Part shown: positions 16,467-24,304 of the stretch, in pieces
How the letters are laid out: every line of letters starts with the position of its first letter
Position numbering within the stretch: position 1 is the first letter of the stretch
NCBI RefSeq assembly: GCF_024137025.1
Contig: NZ_JAMYJR010000053.1
Coordinates: forward strand, 37,095 to 101,094
Direction of reading: 5' to 3'
From: Paractinoplanes aksuensis
GTDB lineage: Bacteria; Actinomycetota; Actinomycetes; Mycobacteriales; Micromonosporaceae
Length of the DNA: 64,000 bases
Notes under the pieces: model-generated
Told to the model about the DNA's origin: nothing
Databases searched by the model: none
What the model saw: the letters and a program-made list of their open reading frames with translations, nothing else
Made by a program: the position numbers and the translations under genes

Positions 16467-19400
16467 TCAGGAACGGCGATGAGCGCGCGCTACCACCTCG
16501 TCCTCTCGTAACGGACCACCGTCATGGCTCAAACACAGCGGTGCTTGGATCTTTGTAAACGAAGTGCCTTCACCAGCTCCATAAAACATGCCTACGCTCA
16601 GGCTGCTGAGATCCTCCAGCGAGGTGTTCCGCAATTCAGCTGTGTGCTGGGCTGCGGCGATCTGGGCGGGTGCAGTCAGCCGCCCGAAGAATTGGTTGGC
16701 CGTGTTGCCAAAAACCTGGTTGTGGATTCCTTTAGGCGCTTGCGACGCGAGGACGACGCCGAGTCCGTATTTGCGAACCTGACGAATAATTTCGATCGTG
16801 CTGTTCGTACTCGTGTTTGCCCCGACTGCCGGAACAAAATTCTGAGCCTCGTCCATGACCAGCAGACCGCCGAGCCTACCGACGCCCGCCGGATGCGCCT
16901 TGAACCACGAGAAAAGCGTTGCCTGGAGGCGGGCGACGAAGCGGGTCCCCTCCTCCTTTGAGAGCCCGACGAAGTTGATGACCGAAATTCTGGAGGACAT
17001 GCCCTCGGCTGGGGTCAGCAGCATGCCGGGATCAGCGGCGGGGATCGACTCGTCGAACAGGCGGTCGGTCTCCGCCACTGCCTCCAGGGTGTCCGCGATC
17101 TGCATGGCGATGCGCCTCGTGCGGCTGTTGAACAGGCCGTCTGGCGGCTCATTGAGATAATCGACAAAGCCGGTCAGTGTGCGCTCGCCGCTCCTGACGT
17201 AGGTGGCGAGCGCACGCTGCAGAACACCCTGCTGCTGCAACGCCCGAGAGCCGTTCCCTCGGATTCCAGCCTGGGGCCCGAGACTGGCCACGGTAGATGC
17301 GATGAGGCGTTGGAAGTCGTCCTCATCCGTTAGGACCGGTCCGAAATCGGGTAGGGGATGGAAGGAGAGCGGGCGGCCCCGCTTGAGGCCCGGGGTCCAT
17401 ACCAGCACCTCGGTTTTCCCGAAGTAGCGCTCCGCTTGCTCCTCCTGCTCCGGCGTCCACCCGTCCGGCGGCTGAGGCCAACGGTCTCCCAGCCGGGCCA
17501 GATCGTCATTTGGATCAAGGACGATGGCCGACACACCACGGAGAGCGCATTGCTCGATGAGCCGCTTCACCAGAACGGTCTTGCCGGAACCCGCAGCGCC
17601 TACCACTACCGTGTGTTTGGTGAGCTGGCTGGTTGCCACAAGGAATGGAGCACCCCCTCGGGCTTTCACGCCGACTATGATGTCCGCCGGCGCCGTTGCC
17701 TCGACTGATTCCTGGTCAGTTGGTCCGTTGAGGTACTGCCGCAGATCGTCAGCAACGACAGCAAACAGCTCGGTCCGGCTGGACGGTTTCGCGGTGCGCA
17801 ACCAGGCTTCCAGCCCCGGTGGTCGCTGGTTGAGCATTGTTCGCAAGGCGGCCAGCGTGCGCAGGTCGCCCCCGCTGATCGGGACCGGCAACCCGCCGCG
17901 AGCGACGAAATCCTCCCGAATCTCAGTCATCCTCTGACCGCTCGGATAGCCCGTATTACGGAGTAAGGTCAGGCGGCGGGTCGGAAGGCCTTTGGCCAAC
18001 CCTGCTTCGGCAACCGCGTCACGAATCCGGTTCTGCGCCGCGATCGGGTTTTCACTTGCGATCCCGCGGAACGACCAATGCGCCTCTCTGTCGGTCCGCT
18101 CGGTGATTTGATAACGCAGCCGGGCGTGCAGAGCGTGCTTTCCACCGAAGTCCGCGTCGATTGTGAACTTGGCTTGGTCCACCTCTAGTTCATGTATGAG
18201 GCTCAGCAGCCCGGCTTCGAGTAGCGCGGGCATCACGCTGTCCTCGGTCGCTTTGTCGAGCGGTGTCGTAGCGTCTGCTTCGTCCCGTAGCTTGTCGAAC
18301 AGGTCGTTGAGAACTTCACTGTCGACCGTGGCCACTGGACGCGTCAGCGCCGGCGATGCAACCCTGTCCTCCAGGGATTCCAGTTCGGTGACCACACCGC
18401 TTTGGACGCATGTGGCGATATGTTCGGCCACACGAACGAGCAGCCGTCGTGCGGTATATCGAGACGGCACTTCAGCGAAAGCCCTATCGGCGATCGGCCA
18501 CGTGGCATACGGCGGCTCGAACTGCACAGACTCATAAGCCAATCGAAGCCGTCGGCTGACAATCGCGGTGGCGGTCACCTTGTCGGGAATCTCCCCCAGA
18601 GCCGGCAGCACCTCGAAGCGATCCAGAGCGCTTCTCACCACTGCTGCCCGTGAGATCTTCTGCCAGGAATCCTCCTGACACGCGACGATCATCAGCGTGC
18701 GACGAGTTTCCTCTCGCAGATCCATGAGTCCGGACGCGATGTCTCCGCTCATACGCTGCGCGATGCGGCTCTCCCGATTGGCCGGGCTCGCAAGCGAGGT
18801 ATCTGAGGCGCGTACAAGGTCGTCAAGCTGGTCGAACGCGAACACCAGCGGTCCGGCGAGAGCGAAGAGGCGCGTCAAGTCACGCAGGAGAAGCTGGGCC
18901 GGTCGCCGTCGACCTGAAAGGCCCCATTCAGCCCGAGTCTCGACAGCGCCGGGGTCGTCGGCCAGATATGCCTTGCCGTGTTCAACGGCATCGCCGTAGG
19001 ACGCCAGTAGTGCAAGTGCACGAGCCGTGTCGGCGGCTTCGTTGCCGACCTGCCGGTCCAGGCGCCGGATTCCGTCGACGAACGCATCGACAGCAGCACG
19101 CGTCAGCGTCAGTTCACCCAGAATGGCAGCGCGATGCTGAACATCGATACCGGCGTCCCTTGTCAGCACGCCGAGAAGGTAAAGAAGCTGGTCCTGACCG
19201 CCGTCCTCCTTCCGGTATAAGCTGTCGATCAAGCTTCCGGTAGCACTGGTCCAGAAATCCTGACCGGCCACCAACTTCATGTAGAAAAAGAAGCCTCCCT
19301 GCCGCTGGATCTCTTGCCGGGCCCAGCCCAAGAGGTGGGTCTTGCCGGACCCGCGGTCGCCCTGCAGTACAGAGATCGTCGGAGTGTTCCTTTGGGCCAG

Positions 19401-19544
19401 CAAGGTAATCGACCGGGACAAACGCCTGGACACCGTCGAATGGAGACTTCCCACGTGGTGCGGTTCCAACGATGCCCACACCTCCTCCGAGGTGAGGACC
19501 GGGCTGAGGTTCACCGCGTCGAGGGCTGCGAGCTCCCGGCTCAC
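16467..19544 (-). CDS. Fused AAA+ NTPase and HerA-type (DUF87) ATPase; candidate defence effector
   Basis: A 1025-aa soluble protein with two complete NTPase modules. Module 1 has Walker A GDRGSGKT (62-69) and Walker B LVFAFDQLDD (233-242), in the style of AAA+/STAND proteins. A middle part (~310-620) lacks obvious motifs. Module 2 has Walker A GAAGSGKT (649-656), LDPNDDLARLG, Walker B LLVMDEAQ (894-901), then RKYGLGVVLASQAP and GNTANQFFGRL, all typical of HerA/FtsK-like DNA translocases. The GTG start overlaps the previous stop by 4 bp. HerA ATPases partner with nucleases in repair (NurA) and in several antiviral systems; here the nuclease is the DUF4365 protein of the same operon. A single-chain AAA-HerA fusion is unusual. 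Function as phage defence is inferred. Confidence 0.85.
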   Translation of the reverse strand: MSRELAALDAVNLSPVLTSEEVWASLEPHHVGSLHSTVSRRLSRSITLLAQRNTPTISVLQGDRGSGKTHLLGWARQEIQRQGGFFFYMKLVAGQDFWTSATGSLIDSLYRKEDGGQDQLLYLLGVLTRDAGIDVQHRAAILGELTLTRAAVDAFVDGIRRLDRQVGNEAADTARALALLASYGDAVEHGKAYLADDPGAVETRAEWGLSGRRRPAQLLLRDLTRLFALAGPLVFAFDQLDDLVRASDTSLASPANRESRIAQRMSGDIASGLMDLREETRRTLMIVACQEDSWQKISRAAVVRSALDRFEVLPALGEIPDKVTATAIVSRRLRLAYESVQFEPPYATWPIADRAFAEVPSRYTARRLLVRVAEHIATCVQSGVVTELESLEDRVASPALTRPVATVDSEVLNDLFDKLRDEADATTPLDKATEDSVMPALLEAGLLSLIHELEVDQAKFTIDADFGGKHALHARLRYQITERTDREAHWSFRGIASENPIAAQNRIRDAVAEAGLAKGLPTRRLTLLRNTGYPSGQRMTEIREDFVARGGLPVPISGGDLRTLAALRTMLNQRPPGLEAWLRTAKPSSRTELFAVVADDLRQYLNGPTDQESVEATAPADIIVGVKARGGAPFLVATSQLTKHTVVVGAAGSGKTVLVKRLIEQCALRGVSAIVLDPNDDLARLGDRWPQPPDGWTPEQEEQAERYFGKTEVLVWTPGLKRGRPLSFHPLPDFGPVLTDEDDFQRLIASTVASLGPQAGIRGNGSRALQQQGVLQRALATYVRSGERTLTGFVDYLNEPPDGLFNSRTRRIAMQIADTLEAVAETDRLFDESIPAADPGMLLTPAEGMSSRISVINFVGLSKEEGTRFVARLQATLFSWFKAHPAGVGRLGGLLVMDEAQNFVPAVGANTSTNSTIEIIRQVRKYGLGVVLASQAPKGIHNQVFGNTANQFFGRLTAPAQIAAAQHTAELRNTSLEDLSSLSVGMFYGAGEGTSFTKIQAPLCLSHDGGPLREDEVVARAHRRS

Positions 19545-20176
19545 ACCGACGCCTCGATCTTGAGCAGGTGCCTGTCCTCTCCTCCGATCCTCAGCGATGC
19601 CTCCCGGTCAGCATCGGTGAGGGCAGACTGGTTGAGCTCACTCTTCAAATGGAATCCGGGGAGCTCGATCATCCGGTCGAGCGCGGCATCCACCATGTCG
19701 CGTGACGTGGTGCCAAGCCTCGGCCGCAGCGACGACAGCTTCACCCACGATCCGGGACGCCGAGACGTGAGGTCGGCGTACGCTGCGTAGATCCACGTCT
19801 CGAGGTCGGGCTGAAAGAATTCCTTGAACTTCGTGCCGGACCGCGCCAAATGCTGCCCGACTCTTTCCAGAACCGCGTAGAGGACACCAGAAGGGAACTT
19901 CGCATCATCCGGTGGTCCATCGAGTAAGGCCGACTCACACCAAGCTAATCCTCGGGCCGACAGCGAGTAGGTGTGTATTCCGCGCTCGCTGACCTTAATG
20001 ATGGGCTCATCCTCGGAAGGGCTCGAACGGAGAATCTTACTGTCGGCGCAGCGCCGGACGTCTGCCGTGATTTCCAAGCCGGCAAGCTCCCGGAGCTCCC
20101 TGTTCGTTATTGGGCGAGCCACCACCATCAGTGCAAACATCGAAGCTTGCCACCGGGTTGTCGACACATTGGTCAC
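19541..20176 (-). CDS. Winged-helix-like operon protein of unknown function
   Basis: A 211-aa protein without membrane spans. Residues ~1-85 look like a winged helix (ARPITNRELRELAGLE, then a beta-wing ending HTYSLSARGLAWCESALL). A second helical block near residues 140-205 (WVKLSSLRPRLGTTSRDMVD, RIGGEDRHLLKIEA) also has winged-helix character. It could recognise DNA or a partner protein and bridge the nuclease to the ATPase. The GTG start lies 27 bp after the preceding gene, and its TGA overlaps the GTG of the HerA fusion gene. No characterised family is recognised. Confidence 0.75.
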   Translation of the reverse strand: MTNVSTTRWQASMFALMVVARPITNRELRELAGLEITADVRRCADSKILRSSPSEDEPIIKVSERGIHTYSLSARGLAWCESALLDGPPDDAKFPSGVLYAVLERVGQHLARSGTKFKEFFQPDLETWIYAAYADLTSRRPGSWVKLSSLRPRLGTTSRDMVDAALDRMIELPGFHLKSELNQSALTDADREASLRIGGEDRHLLKIEASV

Positions 20177-20203
20177 GGCAATCCTCCTGGGTTTTACGTC
20201 AGC

Positions 20204-21310
20204 TCAGAGCCCGGCGAGTTGGCCGGGCACCAGTTCCACTCGACCGGCGGGGCTGGTCAGCTCACCGGAGACAGTGATCTCGCGATGCTCGCGATGTGCC
20301 GTGATGGCTCGGTCGTACGATGCTTGGTCAGCAAGACGAACCCAGACCGCACGTCGTGCGCTCTCCACTCGGTCGGTCCGAAGCCAGCCACGTACCTTGA
20401 TCCGCCACCGGTCCGCACCGACGACATCGTCGTGCAAGCTCTCGACGATCCCGGTCACCGTCGCCGCACCTGAAGCGACCAACTTCCGCAGCCGACTTCC
20501 AGCCGCCTGTAGTAACGGACCAGATCCAGCCGGAAACGGCAGGACATGGCTCGACGCCCCGTCCAGCGGCATGGCACGAGCCCAGCGGAATGTGATTTCG
20601 AAGGCGTCCCTGCGCTCGGTTCCGCACAGATCGCCGAGCGCCTGGCACAGATTCGCGGAAACACCCTCAGTCACCGCGTCGTCGAAGGCGGCCGGAGTTC
20701 CGGTCATCACGGCGGATTGAGCCGCCGCTGCTGACTCCAGCATCTGGGTGAGAACGGCTCGGCCGGTCAACTCCTCGTCGACGGCTGTCCGCGCCACGGC
20801 GCCGATGGCCAAGCGCATCTCCACGATATAGCTGCCCGCACGGGTTGGCCCTAATTCCGCCGCCCGCAGTATCCCGCGCAGCCCCGGCGCGGCTCTTCCT
20901 ACGAACGCGTAGTGCGGTCCTTCGGCGATCGTCCGGGTGGCGACGTCCAGTAGGTTGCGAATGGCGTTGATAGTCTGGACGCCGCCGAGCAACGAGGCAT
21001 AGCCAGGATCGTGACCGGAAGCGAATGCCTTGAAGTACTGCCTGTCCAGCTTCGGTAACGCGATCTCGGAAGCGATGTCCGTCGCAGGCCGGTCCTCGAG
21101 ATCAGCCAGGCAGCGGAGAATTTCCCGGATTCGCCGCGCGGAATCACCCATGATGTCGCTGGCCGGGACCAGAACTTCGAAGTTGTCCGGGTGGTGCCAC
21201 ATCGTCGCTCGCTCGCCGCCGGGACCGTTCCTGAGCGCGGGTTGCCAGCCTGTGTTGGTCAAATAGTCGACGATATCGGCCACCTTTAGAACATCCATCG
21301 TGGCGGTCAC
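20204..21310 (-). CDS. Unknown 368-aa operon protein
   Basis: A soluble, mostly helical protein whose N-terminus (VADIVDYLTNTGWQPALRNG, then MWHHPDNFEVLVP) resembles a small alpha/beta domain. The centre (~95-260) is helical (LLGGVQTINAIRNLLDVATR), and the C-terminus (~270-365) is beta-rich (WRIKVRGWLRTD, HREITVSGELTSPAGRVELV), suggesting a nucleic-acid-binding barrel. No catalytic motif was found. The GTG start overlaps the DUF4365 stop (GTGA, 21307-21310); ATG at 21298 is an alternative. Its fixed place between nuclease and ATPase suggests a structural or targeting subunit. Function unknown. Confidence 0.72.
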   Translation of the reverse strand: MTATMDVLKVADIVDYLTNTGWQPALRNGPGGERATMWHHPDNFEVLVPASDIMGDSARRIREILRCLADLEDRPATDIASEIALPKLDRQYFKAFASGHDPGYASLLGGVQTINAIRNLLDVATRTIAEGPHYAFVGRAAPGLRGILRAAELGPTRAGSYIVEMRLAIGAVARTAVDEELTGRAVLTQMLESAAAAQSAVMTGTPAAFDDAVTEGVSANLCQALGDLCGTERRDAFEITFRWARAMPLDGASSHVLPFPAGSGPLLQAAGSRLRKLVASGAATVTGIVESLHDDVVGADRWRIKVRGWLRTDRVESARRAVWVRLADQASYDRAITAHREHREITVSGELTSPAGRVELVPGQLAGL

Positions 21311-21810
21311 CGGTCCAGCTCCGTCTCCGTGAGCCGGCGGAGGGTAGCTGCCGTCAAGACGTTGGCGATCGGAACCCGCACCGCGCGTTTGCGGGAACGG
21401 TCGGGCGCAGCGATCGGTTGCTCGGTCTCAAGTGACAGGTAGTAGCCGAGATGCCGGAGCAGAACACCGTCAGTAAGCGACGAAGCGTACAGGTGACTTT
21501 CGGCCGGCACTGTGATCAGGAAGAGGTAACGACGTATGGAGAAGTTCGGCCCGGCTAGCCTGTTGAACTGCCACTCGTCAAGGCCCCGATAGTTCAGATA
21601 GCCCGCGGATACCGACGGCGTCGACCAGGTTTTTACCTGCGCCTCGATGGTGGGCGAGTATGTCCGAGCACGACCTGCGACGGACTTCAACCCGAGATCG
21701 ACGCCGTCGGCATCGATGTCTTCTTTGGTGACAACAAGCCCGGCTGCCGAGGCCAAGACGCGTACGTAGTCTTCACCGAACTTGCCCTGGTGCTGTCTCG
21801 CGTCGAGCAT
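21307..21810 (-). CDS. DUF4365 protein, PD-(D/E)xK-like nuclease
   Basis: A 167-aa protein with the DUF4365 pattern: QGKFGEDYV with Glu13, ADGVDLGL with Asp38, and EAQVKTW with Gln58 and Lys60. The E...D...QxK order is a variant of the restriction-endonuclease-like active site, so metal-dependent DNA cleavage is expected. It is the first gene of a four-gene unit and has a good ribosome-binding site (GGAGGGA) before the ATG at 21810. DUF4365 domains are frequent in defence loci, often beside NTPases. Family identification rests on the motif pattern; target specificity is unknown. Confidence 0.78.
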   Translation of the reverse strand: MLDARQHQGKFGEDYVRVLASAAGLVVTKEDIDADGVDLGLKSVAGRARTYSPTIEAQVKTWSTPSVSAGYLNYRGLDEWQFNRLAGPNFSIRRYLFLITVPAESHLYASSLTDGVLLRHLGYYLSLETEQPIAAPDRSRKRAVRVPIANVLTAATLRRLTETELDR

Positions 21811-21925
21811 CAAACTTCCCTCCGCGAGCCTTGCTCACCGTAGCGGGAAGCTTACTGCCGGCTATGCGTCAAAGTCAGACCCTGGCTTGTCGGCATTGAG
21901 ATTGCGCCTGCGATCCGCATTCTGC
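21811..21925. promoter_or_regulatory. Upstream region of the four-gene operon
   Basis: These 115 bases separate the operon from the transposon remnant and must carry its promoter on the minus strand. A TTGACG hexamer is present (around 21868-21873 as its complement CGTCAA), but no -10 at a normal distance is convincing. No operator-like palindrome is evident, which fits constitutive low-level expression. Confidence 0.35.
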
Positions 21926-21999
21926 TAGTGCGTTGTCCATGAACGTTTGCTGGGTTGGTGACACGCCGGGCGGCGTTCGTCGTGGCCAGAGATGTTGGG

Positions 22000-22036
22000 C
22001 TCACTCTCGACGGTGATGTTCGCTGTCGAGAGTGAG
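22000..22036. repeat. Hairpin upstream of the transposase
   Basis: CTCACTCTCGAC at 22000-22011 and GTCGAGAGTGAG at 22025-22036 are perfect 12-bp arms around a 13-base loop, nine bases before the transposase start codon. It may limit transposase translation or be a sub-terminal repeat of the element. Confidence 0.7.
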
Positions 22037-22044
22037 GTGGGCCG

Positions 22045-22893
22045 GTGGCCGAGCCGGTACGGGCACGGCGGTTGACTCAGGACGAGGGCCGCAGGCTGCA
22101 GCAACTGGTGCGCCGTGGGAAGCATGATTCGGTCCGTGTCCGCCGGGCGTTGATCATCATGGCGTCGGCGTCCGGGACGCCGGTGCCCTCGATCGCCAGG
22201 CTGGTTGCGGCGCATGAAGACACGGTGCGCGACGTGATCCACCTGTTCAACGAGATCGGTCTTCGCGCGTTGGACCCTCAGTGGGCGGGAGGCCGTCCCC
22301 GCCGGATCAATGACGACGATGAAGCGTTCATCGTCGCGACGGCCACCACGCGCCCGAGCAAACTCGGTCGCCCGTTCACCCGCTGGAGCCTGCGCAAACT
22401 CGCCGACTACCTGGCCACCAACCCGGTGCGCCAGGTGACCGTCGGACGGGAACGGCTGCCGGCAGCTGCTGCGCGACAACGACGTCAGCTGGCAGCGCAC
22501 CCGGACCTGGAAAGAATCCAAGGACCCCGACTTCGACGCCAAGCTGGACCGCATCGAAGAGGTGACAACCCGGTTCCCGCAGCGGTGTTTCGCGTTCGAC
22601 CAGTTCGGGCCGCTGTCGATCCGCCCGCACCACGGTGGCGGCTGGGCGCCGCGAACGCATCCCGACCGGTTGCCGGCGACCTACAAACGCACCCATGGGA
22701 TCCGCTACTTCCACGGCTGCTACAGCTTCGCCGACGACCAGCTCTGGGGTGTGATGCGCTGCCGCAAAGGCGGCGACCACACCCTGTCCGCGCTCAAATC
22801 CATCCGCAAGGCCCGGCCGGACGGCGCCCCGATCTACGTCATCCTCGACAACCTGTCAGCGAACAAGACGCCGACGATCCGGGCCTGGGCGGC
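22045..22893 (+). pseudogene. IS630 transposase, frameshifted and 3'-truncated
   Basis: The N-terminal frame (GTG 22045) gives the helix-turn-helix part (LIIMASASGTPVPSIARLV, then ALDPQWAGGRPRRI and FTRWSLRKLADYLA). Near 22450 the reading must move by +1 to continue as RQLLRDNDVSWQRTRTWKES and the DDE domain, with the first Asp in CFAFDQFGPLSI and the second in VILDNLSANKT. The protein breaks off after IRAWAARA, before the third catalytic Glu. With a frameshift and a missing catalytic residue the enzyme cannot work. Confidence 0.85.
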
Positions 22894-22904
22894 CCGGGCT
22901 GAGC

Positions 22905-23580
22905 AGGCGGCGCGACACGGTTCGGCACTCGGGTGGCAGGTCTCGGGGCTGGATGGCGCCGCTTCGGCAGTGTTGGACGATGTTGCGCAGCACCTGCCAC
23001 AACTGTTCGATGTTGCCGGGCCAGCTCGATCTGCTCAGCATCTGCAGGGCCGGTGGGGAGCACTCCAGGCGGCCGTCCGGCACCAGTTTGGCGAGGAAGA
23101 ACGGGACCAGCGCCTGCACGTCCTCGGGGTGGTAGCGCAGCGGCGGCAGTTCGACCGTGCTGGCGAAGAAGCGCAGCAGACCCGCGAGCTCCCCACTGTC
23201 GTGGCGCGGGCTGAGGGTGAGCGCGACCCACGGCGCGGCCGAAGCGGTGCGGGCCTGTTCGAGCAGGCGGCACAGGGTTTCCAGCAGGGCCCCGGCCGCG
23301 CGGTCGGCGTGCTGGATGAGCAGGGCGCCGCCGGATCCCTGCAGCTCGCGACGCACGTCGTCGAGCCAGGCGCGGCCGGGGGTGGCCGCGTCGGCCACGG
23401 CGAAGTGCGCGCCGGGGTGGTCGTGCTGGTGGATGGCGCGCAGCACGGCCAGTTTCCCCACGCCGGCCTCGCCTTCGAGCACGAGCCACTCGCCGGATGC
23501 GTACGCCGCCTTCGCCTGCAGGCAGCCGCGTAGCCACAGGCCGCCCGAGCCGGCCAGGCCGGGCAGGAAGGCGCGCGGCT
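22905..23580 (-). pseudogene. Internal fragment of a MimR-like (NtrC-type) regulator
   Basis: On the minus strand a continuous segment reads FLPGLAGSGGLWLRGCLQAK, then EWLVLEGEAGVGKLAVLRAI (Walker A GEAGVGK), LSPRHDSGELAGLLRFFAS, LPPLRYHPEDVQALVPFF, and SSWPGNIEQLWQVLRNIV. This is the AAA+ domain of the activator family that controls the mycobacterial mimABCD binuclear-iron monooxygenase; like those, it lacks a GAFTGA loop. The N-terminal GAF part and the C-terminal helix-turn-helix are missing. It is cut on one side by the transposase and on the other by the small plus-strand gene. Confidence 0.8.
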
Positions 23581-23581
23581 C

Positions 23582-23827
23582 ATGGACCCGGCGCCCGAGA
23601 CGTACAACCCGTGGACCGTCGTCAATGTGGTCTTCCACCACTTGGCTGCTCAGGGCCTGCATCCCGTGCTGGGCGGCGCCGACCCAGGTGGCCCGGCGGC
23701 TGACCTGCTGCGCGCGTTCGGCATCGAACCGGCGGCCGAGGGCGACCGCCAGGTCGGGGAAAGAGTCAAAAAGCACCTGGCCGACATCCGCGCCGCGGTT
23801 TTCGAAGAACGCCCTGACTCAATGTGA
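23582..23827 (+). CDS. Small conserved protein next to the monooxygenase remnant
   Basis: An 81-aa soluble protein: NPWTVVNVVFHHLAAQGLHP, then VLGGADPGGPAADLLRAFGI and RVKKHLADIRAAVFEERP. The amphipathic helices and sense of the sequence make it more plausible than the opposing minus frame. It lies 69 bp upstream of the monooxygenase fragment in the same direction. The start ATG at 23582 coincides with the junction to the regulator fragment, so the original N-terminus could have been longer. It looks intact but has lost its gene neighbourhood; function unknown. Confidence 0.6.
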   Translation: MDPAPETYNPWTVVNVVFHHLAAQGLHPVLGGADPGGPAADLLRAFGIEPAAEGDRQVGERVKKHLADIRAAVFEERPDSM

Positions 23828-23896
23828 GACCGCCGCTCACCGGCAGTTGAGTTCTGATGCGTCGGGTAGGACGCAGACAAGGATGAGGAGTGACTC

Positions 23897-24190
23897 ATGA
23901 GTCGGCAGAGTGTGGCCAAGGCTCATCAGAAGATCCAGGAGCTGTCCTGGGAACCGCAGTACCACCAGCCGGTCTCGCACTACGGAACCGACTACACGTT
24001 CCGCAAGGCGCAGAAGAAGGACCCGCTCAAGCAGGTGCTGCGCTCGTACTTCCCGATGCAGGAGGAGAAGGACCACCGGGTCTACGGCGCGTCGGACGGC
24101 GCCATCCGCGGCAACATGTTCCGCCAGGTGCAGGAACGCTGGCTGGAATGGCAGAAGCTGTTCCTGTCGATCATCCCGTTGCCGGAGATC
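23897..24190 (+). pseudogene. N-terminal fragment of propane/methane-type monooxygenase hydroxylase large subunit
   Basis: The ATG at 23897, after a good GATGAGGAG ribosome-binding site, starts MSRQSVAKAHQKIQELSWEP, followed by YGTDYTFRKAQKKDPLKQVL, RSYFPMQEEKDHRVYGASDG, AIRGNMFRQVQERWLEWQKL and FLSIIPLPEI. This matches the start of the large hydroxylase subunit of soluble di-iron propane/acetone-type monooxygenases (PrmA/MimA). The motif runs only to about residue 98 of ~540, well before the iron ligands; the following codons are unrelated. Reductase, small-subunit and coupling-protein genes are absent here. Confidence 0.85.
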
Positions 24191-24304
24191 GCTGGTCGCC
24201 GAGGAGCAGACGCCGTGGGGTGGCAGCCCCGCCCTGACGAGCGAGATCGGCGAGCTGGACGAGGGTCTGCCCCAGGATCACCGCCACCTTGCCGGTCAGG
24301 GCGC
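24191..24304. other. Unassigned junction sequence
   Basis: About 114 bases between the monooxygenase fragment and the transporter fragment match neither protein in any frame. No repeat or inverted repeat marks the joint. Confidence 0.5.

Larger units (their letters stand above)
21926..22893 (+). mobile_element. IS630-family insertion sequence remnant, right end missing
   Basis: The element holds a transposase reading frame preceded by about 120 bases of non-coding sequence beginning near CTAGTGCGTTGTCCATGAAC. The left boundary is placed at the TA near 21926 because IS630 elements insert at TA; this is an estimate. Downstream, transposase similarity breaks off at about 22885-22905, where a MimR-like gene fragment begins on the other strand. 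No matching right inverted repeat was found, so the copy is immobile. Confidence 0.7.

Noticed and set aside
22045..22893. Programmed frameshifting in the IS630 transposase
   Set aside because: The shift needed is +1 and no slippery run is present, and the protein also lacks its third catalytic residue, so simple decay is the better explanation.
22856..23776. An intact minus-strand regulator gene from 23776
   Set aside because: The upstream ~65 residues are the mirror of the plus-strand small protein and do not resemble a GAF domain; only the region below about 23580 matches a regulator.
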